Origin: Corallococcus coralloides DSM 2259
GTDB lineage: Bacteria > Myxococcota > Myxococcia > Myxococcales > Myxococcaceae
NCBI RefSeq assembly: GCF_000255295.1
Contig: NC_017030.1
Coordinates: 3,224,001 to 3,288,000, forward strand
DNA length: 64,000 bases
Direction: 5' to 3'
Positions 43,488 to 53,160 of the stretch are shown here, piece after piece. The stretch's first letter is position 1; each line of letters opens with the position of its first letter. The position numbers and the translations under genes are program-made. The notes under the pieces were generated by a model. The model worked only from the letters and a program-made list of their open reading frames with translations, did not search any database and was not told where the DNA came from.

Positions 43488-44744
43488 GTGTCAAACCGTC
43501 GAGTCGTCATCACCGGCACCGGCATCATTTCTGCGCTGGGCACCGGCACCGAGAAGAACTGGCAGGCGATGCTGGCCGGGCAATCCGGTATCAGCACGAT
43601 CACCCGTTTCGACCTGGGGAAGCTCGACGCGCGAATCGCGGGCGAGGTGAAGGACTTCCAGCCCGAGCAGTTCATCGACAGGCGCGAAGTGCGCCGGATG
43701 GACCTGTTCGCCCAGTACGCGATGGCCGCGGCCGACATGGCGGTGAAGGAGTCGGGCCTGCCCATCGGCCCGGACGCGCCCCATGGCTACATCCCGGAGC
43801 GCGTGGGTGTCATCGTGGGCTCCGGCATCGGCGGCATCTCCTCTCTGGAGGAGCAGCACCGCAAGGGGCTGGAGAAGGGGTTCGACCGGCTGTCGCCCTT
43901 CTTCATCATCCAGATGATCGTCAACATGGCGCCTGGGCTCATCTCCATGCGCTACAACTGCAAGGGCCCCAACTGGGCCCCGGTGTCCGCGTGCGCCACC
44001 AGCGCGCACGCCATCGGCGAGGCCTGGAAGTCCATCCGCCTGGGTGAGACGGACGCGGCCATCGCCGGCGGCGCGGAAGCGGCCATCACGCCCCTGGGCA
44101 TGGGCGGCTTCTCCGTGATGAAGGCCCTGTCCACGCGCAACGACGACCCGGCGCGCGCCAGCCGTCCCTTCGACAAGGAGCGCGACGGCTTCGTGATGGG
44201 CGAGGGCGCGGGCATCGTCGTCCTGGAGGAGATGGAGGCCGCGAAGAAGCGCGGCGCCAACATCCTGGCGGAGGTGGTGGGGTACGGGGCCAACTCGGAC
44301 GCGTACCACGTCACCCAGCCGGCCCCGGAGGGCGAGGGCGCGGCGCGCTGCATGCGCCTGGCGCTGGCGTCCGCGGGCATGCGGCCGGACGAGGTGGGCT
44401 ACGTCAACGCCCACGGCACGTCCACGCCGTTCAACGACGCCAACGAGACCAAGGCCCTCAAGGCCGTGTTCGGCGACCACGCACGCAAGCTGGCGGTGTC
44501 GTCCACCAAGTCCATGACGGGCCACATGCTCGGCGCGGCGGGTGGCGCGGAGGCGGTGGTGAGCGTGCAGGTGCTCACCAAGAACGTGCTGCCGCCCACC
44601 ATCAACATGACGTCGCCGGACCCGGACTGCGACCTGGACTACGTGCCCAACACGGCGCGCGACGCCCGCGTCGACGCGGTGATGAGCAACTCGTTCGGCT
44701 TCGGCGGCACCAACGCGGTGCTGGTGTTCAAGCGCTTCGCCTGA
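43488..44744 (+). CDS. fabF: Beta-ketoacyl-ACP synthase II (FabF)
   Basis: 418 aa elongating condensing enzyme. Catalytic Cys in [16 protein letters not shown] (about residue 166), His in NAHGTSTP (about 307) and His in [11 protein letters not shown] (about 344). C-terminal [15 protein letters not shown] is typical. GTG start at 43488 after a purine-rich leader (GCGGAGAAGAACA). It is last in the fab group; a hairpin follows about 12 nt past the stop. Confidence 0.97.
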   Translation: MSNRRVVITGTGIISALGTGTEKNWQAMLAGQSGISTITRFDLGKLDARIAGEVKDFQPEQFIDRREVRRMDLFAQYAMAAADMAVKESGLPIGPDAPHGYIPERVGVIVGSGIGGISSLEEQHRKGLEKGFDRLSPFFIIQMIVNMAPGLISMRYNCKGPNWAPVSACATSAHAIGEAWKSIRLGETDAAIAGGAEAAITPLGMGGFSVMKALSTRNDDPARASRPFDKERDGFVMGEGAGIVVLEEMEAAKKRGANILAEVVGYGANSDAYHVTQPAPEGEGAARCMRLALASAGMRPDEVGYVNAHGTSTPFNDANETKALKAVFGDHARKLAVSSTKSMTGHMLGAAGGAEAVVSVQVLTKNVLPPTINMTSPDPDCDLDYVPNTARDARVDAVMSNSFGFGGTNAVLVFKRFA

Positions 44745-44756
44745 CGGCCTTCCGGC

Positions 44757-44782
44757 CCGCTGCTCCCGGTGACGGGCAGCGG
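44757..44782 (+). terminator. Hairpin after fabF
   Basis: CCGCTGC pairs with GCAGCGG (7 bp), extended by two pairs past a bulged T. It stands 12 nt after the fabF stop and before rpiB. No T-tract, so termination or mRNA end protection is a guess. Confidence 0.35.
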
Positions 44783-44847
44783 CGGGCAGGGGCCCTCCTT
44801 CCCGGCCCCGCCCTCACGGCGCGGGCCCCGCCTTCCGGAGTCCGGCC

Positions 44848-45294
44848 GTGAAAGTCATCCTCGCCTCCGACCATGCGGGCATCGAGCTGCGCCAGGAGCT
44901 GGTGACGCTCCTGAAGGAGCGCGGCACCGACTTCCAGGACCTGGGCCCCCAGACGCGCGAGTCCGTGGACTACCCGGACTTCGCCTCGCGGGTGGCGCAG
45001 GCGGTGGTTTCCGAGTCCGACACGCTGGGCGTGCTGGTGTGCGGCACCGGCATCGGGATGAGCATCGTGGCCAACAAGCACCGGGGCATCCGGGCGGCCC
45101 TCTGCACCACCGAGTTCGAGGCGCGGATGACCCGCGCGCACAACGACGCCAACGTGTTGTGCCTGGGCCAGCGCGTGGTGGGCGCGGGCGTGGCGCGCGG
45201 CATCCTGGAGGCCTTCCTCTCCACCGCCTTCGAGGGCGGCCGCCACGAGAAGCGCGTCCAGAAGATTCGCGACGTCGAGGCCCAGCAGCGCTGA
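44848..45294 (+). CDS. rpiB: Ribose-5-phosphate isomerase B
   Basis: 148 aa. Interconverts ribose-5-phosphate and ribulose-5-phosphate in the pentose phosphate pathway. RpiB features: ASDHAGIELRQ at residue 6, DYPDFASRVA (about 41), catalytic Cys in LVCGTGIGMSIVANK (about 66), and RAHNDANVLCLGQRVVG (about 94). GTG start at 44848 with CCGGAG upstream. It lies just before glyA, a common bacterial pairing. Confidence 0.95.
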   Translation: MKVILASDHAGIELRQELVTLLKERGTDFQDLGPQTRESVDYPDFASRVAQAVVSESDTLGVLVCGTGIGMSIVANKHRGIRAALCTTEFEARMTRAHNDANVLCLGQRVVGAGVARGILEAFLSTAFEGGRHEKRVQKIRDVEAQQR

Positions 45295-45354
45295 CGGGCC
45301 TGGCAGGCGTCCCTCAAGCAGTCCCCTTCGTTCGTACGCCAGGAGGCAACCCCC

Positions 45355-46611
45355 ATGGAGAACACCCGCACGCTGTCCCAGGTGGATCCTGAAATCGCCC
45401 AGGTGCTCCGGCACGAGACGGAGCGTCAGGAGGAGGGGCTGGAGCTCATCGCCTCCGAGAACTTCGTCAGCCCGGCGGTGCTGGAGGCGGTGGGCTCCGT
45501 GCTCACCAACAAGTACGCGGAAGGCTACCCCGGCAAGCGCTACTACGGCGGCTGCGAGGTGGTGGACGTGGCGGAGAACCTGGCCATCGCGCGCGCGAAG
45601 GAGCTGTTCGGCGCGGACGCGGTGAACGTGCAGGCGCACTCCGGCAGCCAGGCCAACATGGGCGCCTTCATGGCGCTGATGAAGCCGGGCGACACCATGC
45701 TGTCGCTGGACCTGAACTCCGGCGGCCACCTCACCCACGGCGCGGCGTTCAACTTCTCCGGCAAGCTCTACAAGGTCGTCCACTACGGCCTGTCCCGCGA
45801 CACGGAGACCATCGACTTCGCGCAGGTGGAGTCGCTGGCCCTGGAGCACAAGCCCAAGGTGCTGGTGGTGGGCGCGAGCGCGTACCCGCGCACGCTCGAC
45901 TTCGCGAAGTTCCGGGAGATCGCCGACAAGGTGGGCGCCGCCATGCTGGTGGACATGGCCCACATCGCGGGCCTGGTGGCCGCGGGCGTGCACCCGTCGC
46001 CCGTTCCCTTCGCTGAAATCGTCACCACCACCACGCACAAGACGCTGCGCGGCCCGCGTGGCGGCATGGTGCTCAGCCGCGAGGCCTTCGCGAAGACCAT
46101 CAACAGCCAGATCTTCCCCGGCATCCAGGGCGGCCCGCTGATGCACGCCATCGCGGGCAAGGCGGTGGCCTTCAAGGAGGCGCTGTCGCCGGAGTTCAAG
46201 ACGTACCAGAAGCAGATTGTGTCCAACGCGCAGGCGCTGGCGGAGGCGCTGAAGTCCGCGGGCCTGCGGCTGTGCTCGGGCGGCACGGACAACCACCTGA
46301 TGCTGGTGGACCTGCGCGCCAAGAAGCTCACCGGCAAGGTGGCCGAGGACGTGCTGGGCAAGGCGGGCATCACGGTCAACAAGAACATGATCCCCTTCGA
46401 CCCGGAGAAGCCCACGACGACCTCTGGCGTCCGGGTGGGCACCCCGGCCATCACCACGCGCGGCATGCGCGAGGCGGAGATGGCGGTGGTGGGCCGGCTC
46501 ATCGGCCAGGCGCTGGACGTCGCGCAGGACGACGCGGCGCTCGCGCGGGTGAAGGGGCAGGTGAAGGAGTTGGCCCAGGGCTTCCCGCTGTACGCCTCGC
46601 GGCTGAAGTAA
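45355..46611 (+). CDS. glyA: Serine hydroxymethyltransferase
   Basis: 418 aa PLP enzyme that converts serine and tetrahydrofolate to glycine and 5,10-methylene-THF. [16 protein letters not shown] near residue 28, [15 protein letters not shown] near 50, the PLP lysine in [14 protein letters not shown] (about 228), and [10 protein letters not shown] near 361. AGGAGG lies 7-8 nt before the ATG. It supplies glycine and one-carbon units; A1 of the NRPS probably uses glycine, but no link is implied. Confidence 0.97.
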   Translation: MENTRTLSQVDPEIAQVLRHETERQEEGLELIASENFVSPAVLEAVGSVLTNKYAEGYPGKRYYGGCEVVDVAENLAIARAKELFGADAVNVQAHSGSQANMGAFMALMKPGDTMLSLDLNSGGHLTHGAAFNFSGKLYKVVHYGLSRDTETIDFAQVESLALEHKPKVLVVGASAYPRTLDFAKFREIADKVGAAMLVDMAHIAGLVAAGVHPSPVPFAEIVTTTTHKTLRGPRGGMVLSREAFAKTINSQIFPGIQGGPLMHAIAGKAVAFKEALSPEFKTYQKQIVSNAQALAEALKSAGLRLCSGGTDNHLMLVDLRAKKLTGKVAEDVLGKAGITVNKNMIPFDPEKPTTTSGVRVGTPAITTRGMREAEMAVVGRLIGQALDVAQDDAALARVKGQVKELAQGFPLYASRLK

Positions 46612-46620
46612 AGAAAGCCC

Positions 46621-47124
46621 GTGCGCTGCCCCTTCTGTCAGGACCCGGAGAACAAGGTCATCGACTCGCGCGAGTCGCACGAGGGCTCCGTCATCCGGCG
46701 GCGCCGCGAGTGCCTGGCCTGCAAGCGCCGCTTCACCACGTACGAGCGGGTGGAGGAGCTCTACCCGCTCATCGTGAAGAAGGACGGGCGCCGTGAGGCC
46801 TTCGACCGCGAGAAGATGCTCAACGGCCTGAAGAAGGCGTGTGAGAAGCGCCCGGTGTCCGCCGCGCAGCTGGAGGCGACGGTGGAGGACATCGAGCGGC
46901 TGCTCCAGGGGATGGGGGAGAAAGAGGTTCCCTCCTCATCCATTGGCGAGCACGTGATGCGGCGGTTACAGCAGCTGGACGAGGTGGCCTACGTGCGCTT
47001 CGCGTCCGTGTACCGAAGCTTCCGGGACATCTCCGAGTTCATGCACGAGCTGAAGGACCTGCTCGAGGACCAGGAGCGTGAGCGCAAGGCGAAGCCGCCT
47101 GTGACTCCGCCCAAGGACGGTTAG
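46621..47124 (+). CDS. nrdR: Transcriptional repressor NrdR
   Basis: 167 aa. N-terminal zinc ribbon ([15 protein letters not shown] ... [13 protein letters not shown]) and an ATP-cone domain at about 50-140 ([16 protein letters not shown]). NrdR represses ribonucleotide reductase genes in response to dATP/ATP. GTG start at 46621, 9 nt after glyA. A C-terminal Lys/Pro tail (about 150-167) is longer than in E. coli. The glyA-nrdR-rib order is conserved in several bacterial groups. Confidence 0.97.
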   Translation: MRCPFCQDPENKVIDSRESHEGSVIRRRRECLACKRRFTTYERVEELYPLIVKKDGRREAFDREKMLNGLKKACEKRPVSAAQLEATVEDIERLLQGMGEKEVPSSSIGEHVMRRLQQLDEVAYVRFASVYRSFRDISEFMHELKDLLEDQERERKAKPPVTPPKDG

Positions 47125-47134
47125 GAAGGGCGGT

Positions 47135-48298
47135 ATGCGCTTGCTCACGCGGTCACGGTTGCAGGCGGTGAAGACGCCCCGCTCCAAGCGCGCGGCGGAC
47201 TTCGACCACGCGGTGGCCGAGTTCTTCATGCGCATCGCCCTGGAGGAGGCCGCCAAGGGCCTGGGCCGCACCAGCCCCAACCCCGTCGTGGGGGCGGTGC
47301 TGGTGAAGGGCGGGCGCATCATCGCGCGCGGCCACCACAAGAAGGCCGGCACGGCGCACGCGGAGGTCGTCGCGCTGGAGGCCGCGGGCTCCAAGGCGCG
47401 CGGCGCGGACCTCTACACGACGCTGGAGCCGTGCGACCACTACGGGCGCACCCCGCCGTGCAGCCTGGCGGTGCTGGAGGCCGGCGTGCGGCGCGTGTTC
47501 AGCGCTTCGTCGGACCCGAATCCGCTCGTCAGTGGCAAGGGGCTCAACCGGCTCAAGCGCGGCGGCGTGGCGGTGGTGACGCACGTCCTCAAGGACGAAG
47601 CGGACGCGCTCAACCGGCCCTTCTTCAAGATGATGCGCACGGGCCTGCCGTGGGTGACGCTCAAGGCCGCGGTGACGCTGGACGGGAAGATCGCCGCGCC
47701 CTCGGGCGACTCGCGCTGGGTGACGGGCGAGGCGTCACGCGCGTGGGTGCACCGGCTGCGCGACCAGGTGGACGCCATCCTCGTGGGCGCCAACACCGTG
47801 CGCATGGACGACCCGCAGCTCACCACGCGGCTGCCGGGCGGCGGGGGCAAGGACCCGGTGCGCGTGGTGGTGGACTCGCACCTCAAGCTGTCCCCGGGGC
47901 ACACCGTCTTCACGCAGCGCAGCCCCGCGCGCACCGTCATCGCCACGCTGGAGGACCCGGAGGGCCGGCGCGCCCGGCGCTTCCTGGCCCAGGGCGTGGA
48001 GGTGTGGAACGTGCGCGCGAAGCAGGACCGCGTGGACCTGAAGGCCGTCCTCAAGCGCGTGAAGAAGGAGGGGCTCAACCACGTGCTCGTGGAGGGCGGC
48101 GCGGGCCTGTATGGCACGCTGCTTCGCGAGCACCTGGCGGATGCGCTCGCCCTGTTCCTCGCCCCCAAGCTGGTGGGGGCCGGGGGCCTGACGTGGGCGG
48201 GCGAGCTGGGCGTGAAGGACATGGCCCATGCCCTGGCCGTGAAGGACCTGACGATGGAGAAGGTGGGGGACGACGTCCTCCTGCGCGCGCTGCTCTGA
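47135..48298 (+). CDS. ribD: Bifunctional diaminohydroxyphosphoribosylaminopyrimidine deaminase / 5-amino-6-(5-phosphoribosylamino)uracil reductase RibD
   Basis: 387 aa. The N-terminal deaminase domain has the zinc set HAEVVALEAAG and TLEPCDHYGRTPPCSLAVLEAG. The C-terminal reductase domain (about 170-385) has VTLDGKIA, SRWVTG and the VEGGAGLYGTLL block. It catalyses steps two and three of riboflavin synthesis. ATG at 47135 has GGAAGG upstream; this gives about 30 residues before the family's usual MxxALxLA start, a small N-terminal extension. No FMN riboswitch fits in the 10-nt gap before it. Confidence 0.96.
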   Translation: MRLLTRSRLQAVKTPRSKRAADFDHAVAEFFMRIALEEAAKGLGRTSPNPVVGAVLVKGGRIIARGHHKKAGTAHAEVVALEAAGSKARGADLYTTLEPCDHYGRTPPCSLAVLEAGVRRVFSASSDPNPLVSGKGLNRLKRGGVAVVTHVLKDEADALNRPFFKMMRTGLPWVTLKAAVTLDGKIAAPSGDSRWVTGEASRAWVHRLRDQVDAILVGANTVRMDDPQLTTRLPGGGGKDPVRVVVDSHLKLSPGHTVFTQRSPARTVIATLEDPEGRRARRFLAQGVEVWNVRAKQDRVDLKAVLKRVKKEGLNHVLVEGGAGLYGTLLREHLADALALFLAPKLVGAGGLTWAGELGVKDMAHALAVKDLTMEKVGDDVLLRALL

Positions 48299-48338
48299 AG
48301 GCCAGCGCCCGGACGGGGCATCCGTTAAGGTTCCGGCC

Positions 48339-49004
48339 ATGTTCACCGGACTCATCCAGGACACTGGCACCGTCACCCGCGTCACCTCTGGCGCGATGAC
48401 CGACTTCTGGATTCGCACCTCGCTGGGCGCGGAGGCCTTCGCCCTGGGGGAATCCATCGCCGTGGACGGCGCGTGCCTCACGGTGGTGGAGAAGGGCGGA
48501 GACACCTTCCGCGTGCAGGCGGCCCCGGAGACGCTGCGGCGCACCACCCTGGGGGACCGGAAGACGGGCGACAAGGTGAACCTGGAGCGGGCGCTCGCCC
48601 TGGGGGACCGGCTGGGCGGACACCTGGTGTCGGGCCACGTGGACGCCGTCAGTGAAGTGCTGGAGACGTTCGCGGAGGGCGGCTCGTGGGTGATGGTGTT
48701 CCGGCTGCCCCCGGAGCTGGCGCCCTGCTTCATTGAAAAGGGCTCCGTCACCATCGACGGCATCAGCCTCACGGTGAACGCGGTGGATGCCAGCACCTTC
48801 CGGGTGCAGCTGATTCCGGAGACGCAAGCGCGCACCACCCTGCACGGCAAGGGCCCTGGGGCGAAGGTGAACCTGGAGGGCGACCTCATTGGCAAGTACG
48901 TGGCCCGGCTGTACGCCCTCCGGGGGGCCCCGGAGGCCGCCGCCCAGGGAGCGGGGCTGACGGAGGCGGTGGTACGGGCAGCGGGTTTCAGCCCTCGCGG
49001 GTAG
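48339..49004 (+). CDS. ribE: Riboflavin synthase, alpha chain
   Basis: 221 aa made of two lumazine-binding repeats. MFTGLIQDTGTV opens the first; the second repeat begins near residue 100, with CFIEKGSVTIDGISLTVNAVD. It dismutates two 6,7-dimethyl-8-ribityllumazine molecules into riboflavin. TTAAGGT ends 7 nt before the ATG. It is 40 nt after ribD. Confidence 0.96.
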   Translation: MFTGLIQDTGTVTRVTSGAMTDFWIRTSLGAEAFALGESIAVDGACLTVVEKGGDTFRVQAAPETLRRTTLGDRKTGDKVNLERALALGDRLGGHLVSGHVDAVSEVLETFAEGGSWVMVFRLPPELAPCFIEKGSVTIDGISLTVNAVDASTFRVQLIPETQARTTLHGKGPGAKVNLEGDLIGKYVARLYALRGAPEAAAQGAGLTEAVVRAAGFSPRG

Positions 49005-49031
49005 GGGCGCAGGTGGTGTAAGGAGCGCGCC

Positions 49032-49532
49032 ATGCCTCGCTATTTCGAAGGGGATTTCCTCCCCCCCCAGGGCCGGTTCGCCATCTGCGTGTCCCGGTTC
49101 AACAGCTTCATCACGGAGGAGCTCTTGAAGGGCGCCGTGGACACCCTGGTACGCCATGGCGTGAAGGACGACGCCATCGACGTGTACCGCTGCCCCGGCA
49201 CCTATGAGCTGCCCGGCCTCACCCGCCGCGTGTCGGAGGGTGGCCAGTACGCGGGCATCATCGTCCTGGGCGCGGTGATTCGCGGCGGCACCCCCCACTT
49301 CGACTACGTGGCCGGCGAATGCGCCAAGGGCATTGGTTCGGTGGCGTTCAGCGCGGCGGCCGGCCCGAAGCCGGCGTCGGTGACGTTCGGCGTCCTCACG
49401 TGCGATACCGTGGAGCAGGCCATCGACCGGGCGGGCGTGAAGGCGGGCAACAAGGGCGCGGAGGCCGCGCTGGCCTGCATCGAGATGGTCAACCTCTTCG
49501 CGCGCATGACGGGCGCGGAGCGAAAGGGGTAA
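49032..49532 (+). CDS. ribH: 6,7-dimethyl-8-ribityllumazine synthase
   Basis: 166 aa. [17 protein letters not shown] near the N-terminus, PGTYELP (about 56), and [21 protein letters not shown] (about 80-100) with the catalytic histidine in [22 protein letters not shown] and [13 protein letters not shown] close the fold. It forms an icosahedral or pentameric enzyme in the cytoplasm. AAGGAG 6 nt before the ATG. No ribA/ribB (GTP cyclohydrolase/DHBP synthase) lies between ribE and ribH, so that step is encoded elsewhere. Confidence 0.96.
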   Translation: MPRYFEGDFLPPQGRFAICVSRFNSFITEELLKGAVDTLVRHGVKDDAIDVYRCPGTYELPGLTRRVSEGGQYAGIIVLGAVIRGGTPHFDYVAGECAKGIGSVAFSAAAGPKPASVTFGVLTCDTVEQAIDRAGVKAGNKGAEAALACIEMVNLFARMTGAERKG

Positions 49533-49537
49533 CCGCG

Positions 49538-49963
49538 ATGGGCGCGCGCAGAACAGCACGGGAGCGGGCGCTGCAGGCGCTCTACAAGTTGGAGATGACC
49601 CAGGGCGCCACCACGCGGGAGGCCCTGGACGCGGCGTGGGCCGCCTCCGCGGAGGACGGCACACCGGAGCCGGACGCGGTGAAGTTCGCCAAGGAGATCG
49701 TGGAGGGCGTGGAGGCCCACCGCGAGGAGATTGACGGGCTCATCGAACGCCACAGCCACAACTGGCGCCTGGACCGCATGTCCCGCATCGACCGCAACGT
49801 CCTGCGGCTGGGCATCTTCGAATTGAAGTACCGCCCGGACATCCCCCGCAAGGTGACCATCAACGAGGCGGTGGAGCTGGGGAAGAACTTCGGCAACGAG
49901 GAGTCGAGCGCCTTCGTCAACGGCCTCTTGGACCGCGTCGCGGTGGCGCTCGGGAAGCCGTGA
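49538..49963 (+). CDS. nusB: Transcription antitermination protein NusB
   Basis: 141 aa all-helical RNA-binding protein. RRTARERALQALYKLEM at the N-terminus, then LIERHSHNWRLDRMSRIDRNVLRLGIFEL and TINEAVELGKNFGNEESSAFVNGLLDRV, all diagnostic. With NusE it binds boxA RNA and supports rRNA antitermination. It starts 5 nt after ribH, a common arrangement, and its stop overlaps the next GTG by 4 nt. Confidence 0.97.
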   Translation: MGARRTARERALQALYKLEMTQGATTREALDAAWAASAEDGTPEPDAVKFAKEIVEGVEAHREEIDGLIERHSHNWRLDRMSRIDRNVLRLGIFELKYRPDIPRKVTINEAVELGKNFGNEESSAFVNGLLDRVAVALGKP

Positions 49964-50451
49964 GCCAGACGCAGACCCTGGACGTGGGCCTGGAGGGCCT
50001 GGACGCGCTGACCGGGGTGGACGCCCTCTGCCTCTTCGTGGCCGAGGACGACCGCCCCCTGCCGTCCTCCGCCGGCTACGTGGACTGGCGGCTGTGCGGC
50101 GCCCTGTCCCGCGTGCTCCAGGGCGGGTTCTTCACCGGCGTGAAGGACGACTGGCTCCTGTTGCCGTCGGACGGGAAGCTGACCGTGCCGCGCATCTTCG
50201 TGGTGGGGCTGGGCTCCCGGAAGCGCCTGGACGCGGCCTCGCTGGGAGAGGCACTGGCGGGCGCGGCGAAGGTCTTGAGCCGCGCGAAGGTGGAAGCCGT
50301 GGCCTTGGAGGTGCCCCAGGGGTCTTCCCTGAGCGACTCCGCCCGCGCGGAGGCGTACCAGCGGCAGTTCCTGCCCGCGTTCAAGGGGGGACGGGTGTCG
50401 CTCCTCGCGGACAAGGGGCTTGTCGGGTCGCTGTCATCCCGGAAGGGTTGA
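49960..50451 (+). CDS. Free-standing M17 leucyl-aminopeptidase N-terminal domain protein
   Basis: 163 aa. The whole protein corresponds to the N-terminal (non-catalytic) domain of M17 aminopeptidases: ALCLFVAEDDRPL, then PRIFVVGLGSRKRLDAASLGEALAGAA and VEAVALEVP. The metal-binding catalytic half (about 300 residues) is absent; the gene ends cleanly with TGA and no remnant follows. GTG start overlaps the nusB stop. In M17 enzymes this macro-like domain aids hexamer formation or DNA binding. Its role alone is unknown; a link to the cheY 54 nt downstream is possible but unproven. Confidence 0.82.
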   Translation: MSQTQTLDVGLEGLDALTGVDALCLFVAEDDRPLPSSAGYVDWRLCGALSRVLQGGFFTGVKDDWLLLPSDGKLTVPRIFVVGLGSRKRLDAASLGEALAGAAKVLSRAKVEAVALEVPQGSSLSDSARAEAYQRQFLPAFKGGRVSLLADKGLVGSLSSRKG

Positions 50452-50505
50452 CGCACAGCGGCCAGGCAGGGGTTCTGCTAGCATCCGGCCCTTGAGGCGC
50501 GCGCG

Positions 50506-50880
50506 ATGAAGTTCAAGGTGTTGATCGTCGAGGACTCCAAGGTGTCGCGCGAGCACATCGCCGCGACCGTGGAGGCCGTGGATGGCGTGGAGGCCATTGC
50601 CACCGCCAGCGGCTTCGAGGCGCTGAAGCTGCTGCCGCGCCAGCGCTTCGACCTCATCATCACCGACATCAACATGCCCGACATCAACGGGCTGGAGCTC
50701 ATCAACTTCGTCAAGAAGAACCCCAACTACCGGGACGTGCCGCTCATCATCGTCACCACCGAGGGGCGTGAGCAGGACCGCTCGCGGGGCATGGCGCTGG
50801 GGGCCGCCGGCTACCTGGTGAAGCCGTTCCAGCCGGAGGACCTGGAGGCGCTCCTGCGGCGCTTCCTGAAGCCGCTGTGA
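50506..50880 (+). CDS. CheY-like response regulator (first of the Che cluster)
   Basis: 124 aa receiver only. Acidic pair in IVEDSKVSR, phospho-acceptor Asp54 in IITDINMPDINGLEL, Thr in IVTTEGREQDR, Lys in GYLVKPFQPEDLEALL. It opens the chemosensory cluster. TGCTAGCAT, a -10-like element, lies 22 nt before the ATG. Its stop overlaps the cheA start (GTGA), so kinase and regulator are made together. Confidence 0.92.
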   Translation: MKFKVLIVEDSKVSREHIAATVEAVDGVEAIATASGFEALKLLPRQRFDLIITDINMPDINGLELINFVKKNPNYRDVPLIIVTTEGREQDRSRGMALGAAGYLVKPFQPEDLEALLRRFLKPL

Positions 50881-53126
50881 CGCCCGGAGGCAAGGCTCTG
50901 GCGGAGTTCGTCGCCGAGGCCACCGAAATCCTGGATGCGCTGGGCCGCGACCTGCTGGCCCTGGACGAGGCGCGGGGCCAGGAAGCGGACCCCGAGCACA
51001 TCAACGGCATCTTCCGCGCGGCGCACTCGCTCAAGGGCCTGTCGGGCCTCTTCGGCCAGGAGCGCATCAGCCAGCTGGCGCACGCGGCGGAGGACCTGCT
51101 GGACCGGCTGCGGCTGGGCCGGCTGACGCTGGACGACGGGGTCCTGGACACGCTGGTGGACGCGCTGGACACGTTCCAGGCGCTGCTGGGCGAAGCGTCC
51201 CGGAGCGAGGAGGGCCCCGAACTCTCCCAGCGCACCCGCGACATGGAGGACCGCATGGCGCGGCTGGGGTCGCCCCCGCCCGCCGTGGAAGAGGATCCGC
51301 TGGAGCGGCTGGAGCTGGACGCGACGGTGCGCGCCGTCTTCACCGAGTACGAAGAGCACCGGCTGCGCGAGAACGTGCGGCGCGGCGTGGCGCTGTGGCG
51401 GGTGCGCGCGGCGTTCGACCTCACGGACTTCGACCAGGGCCTGGCGGACCTGAACGCGCGCCTCAAGCCCCTGGGCGAGGTCATCAGCACGCTGCCCTCG
51501 TCGCGGCCGGGTGGCGCCAACGGCATCGCGTTCGACCTCATCTTCGGCGCGAAGGTCGGCGCGCGGGCACTGGAGGACGGCCTCCGGGGCTCGCCCGCGG
51601 AGCTGGCGCCGCTGTCCGTCCGTCCGCCGGAAGCAGGCTCGGCGGAGCCTGCGTTCAACGTGCCTCCGCCGCGCGATGCCGCGGCCGTGCGCGAGGACGT
51701 CGAGGTCCTGCCTCCGGATGCTGACGAGGACGGGGCCGACGAGGACGCCGAAGCGCCGGTGGAGACCACGAGCCTCGCGACCGTGTCTGCGCACCCGGGG
51801 GCCGGTTCTCCGCGCATGCGGGCGGTGACGCCTCCGGCCACGGTGGTGGGGCTCCAGGCCGCCGCGTCCGCGCCGATTCCCGCCGGCCGTCCCAAGGCGG
51901 AAGAGACGTCCCTGCGCTCGCTCACGCAGACGGTGCGCGTGGACATCGGGCGGCTGGACGGGCTCATCAACATGGTGGGCGAGCTCTTGCTCATCAAGGC
52001 CAACCTCCAGCGGCTGGCGGAGACGTCCCGGCAGGACGGCACCGTCGCGCTGTCCAAGCTCTTCGGCCAGGAGCTGTCGCGGGAGACGCGGCAGCTGGAG
52101 CGCAAGCTGGAGGCGCTCCAGGAGGGGTTGCTCGAAGCGCGCATGGTCCCGGTGGGCCAGGTCTTCGACAAGCTGGCGCGGCTGGTGCGGAAGATTGCCC
52201 GCGAGGCCGGCAAGGAGATCGACTTCGTCAGCTCCGGTGGCGAGGTGGAGCTGGACAAGCTCATCGTCGAGGAGCTCAGCGACCCGTTGATGCACCTCAT
52301 CCGCAACGCCATCGACCATGGCGCGGAAGGCCCGGAGTCGCGGCTGTCCGCGGGCAAGCCCCGGCGCGCGACGGTGCGGCTGCGCGCGGAGCAGAAGGGC
52401 AACCACGTCGTCATCAGCGTGTCCGACGACGGCTCGGGCATCGACGAGGTGCGCGTGCGCGAGGTGGCGCTGTCGCGCGGGCTCGTCACGCCGTCGCAGG
52501 TCAGTGAGATGACGCGGCGCGAGCTGCTCAACCTCATCTTCCTGCCGGGCTTCTCCACCCGCTCCAGCGTCAGCTCGCTCTCCGGACGGGGCGTGGGACT
52601 GGACGTGGTGAAGAACAACCTGGGCAACCTCTCCGGCATCATCGACGTGTGGAGCGAGCGCGGGAAGGGCACGGCCTTCCACCTGACGCTGCCGGTGACG
52701 CTGGCCATCGTGCGCGCGCTGGTGGTGGGCGTCAGCGGCCGCACCTACGCGGTGCCGCTCAACAGCGTGCTGGAAATCCTCTCCGTGCAGCCGCGCGACA
52801 TCCGCACCGTGGAGCGGCGCGAGGTGTTGGACCTGCGCGGCCAGACGCTGCCCTTCCTGCGGCTGGGGCGCCTGTTCCACCTGCCGGAGCGCGAGGTGAG
52901 CCGCCACTTCGTCGTCGTGGTGGGCCTGGCGCAGCAGCGGCTGGGCATCGCGGTGGATGAACTCTTCGGCCAGCAGGACATCGTCACCAAGCCCCTGGGC
53001 GGCCGGCTGAGCCGCGTGAAGGGCATCTCCGGCGCCACCGACCTGGGCAACCGCCGCACCGTCCTGGTGCTGGATGTCGCGGAACTCCTGGAAGAGGGCA
53101 TCGCGCAGGAGCGGCGCCGCGCTTGA
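50877..53126 (+). CDS. cheA: Chemotaxis histidine kinase CheA
   Basis: 749 aa. HPt domain with phosphorylatable His50 in FRAAHSLKGLSGLFG. A long variable region (about 110-345) rich in Pro/Ala/Glu replaces a recognisable CheY-binding P2 domain. Dimerisation helices follow at about 350-415 (DIGRLDGLINMVGELLLIKANL), then the HATPase with HLIRNAIDHG, VSDDGSGID, GFSTRSSVSSLSGRGVGLDVV. The C-terminal CheW-like P5 domain spans about 615-745. No receiver is fused. GTG start overlaps the cheY stop. It would phosphorylate the two CheY proteins and CheB. Confidence 0.96.
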   Translation: MTPGGKALAEFVAEATEILDALGRDLLALDEARGQEADPEHINGIFRAAHSLKGLSGLFGQERISQLAHAAEDLLDRLRLGRLTLDDGVLDTLVDALDTFQALLGEASRSEEGPELSQRTRDMEDRMARLGSPPPAVEEDPLERLELDATVRAVFTEYEEHRLRENVRRGVALWRVRAAFDLTDFDQGLADLNARLKPLGEVISTLPSSRPGGANGIAFDLIFGAKVGARALEDGLRGSPAELAPLSVRPPEAGSAEPAFNVPPPRDAAAVREDVEVLPPDADEDGADEDAEAPVETTSLATVSAHPGAGSPRMRAVTPPATVVGLQAAASAPIPAGRPKAEETSLRSLTQTVRVDIGRLDGLINMVGELLLIKANLQRLAETSRQDGTVALSKLFGQELSRETRQLERKLEALQEGLLEARMVPVGQVFDKLARLVRKIAREAGKEIDFVSSGGEVELDKLIVEELSDPLMHLIRNAIDHGAEGPESRLSAGKPRRATVRLRAEQKGNHVVISVSDDGSGIDEVRVREVALSRGLVTPSQVSEMTRRELLNLIFLPGFSTRSSVSSLSGRGVGLDVVKNNLGNLSGIIDVWSERGKGTAFHLTLPVTLAIVRALVVGVSGRTYAVPLNSVLEILSVQPRDIRTVERREVLDLRGQTLPFLRLGRLFHLPEREVSRHFVVVVGLAQQRLGIAVDELFGQQDIVTKPLGGRLSRVKGISGATDLGNRRTVLVLDVAELLEEGIAQERRRA

Positions 53127-53160
53127 GGCGTCCGTGCCGGGGGCTGCTATCCTCCCGGGC

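Noticed and set aside
44728-46680. A 650-codon minus-strand frame across rpiB-glyA
   Set aside because: The plus strand encodes complete RpiB and GlyA here; the antisense product is His/Arg-rich without domains.
47125-47134. FMN riboswitch before ribD
   Set aside because: Only 10 bases separate nrdR and ribD, and no RFN-like conserved elements appear upstream within nrdR.
53074-53160. A longer start for the first CheW overlapping the cheA end
   Set aside because: The added residues are the shifted frame of the CheA C-terminus; a -10-like box and GTG at 53161 give a natural start.
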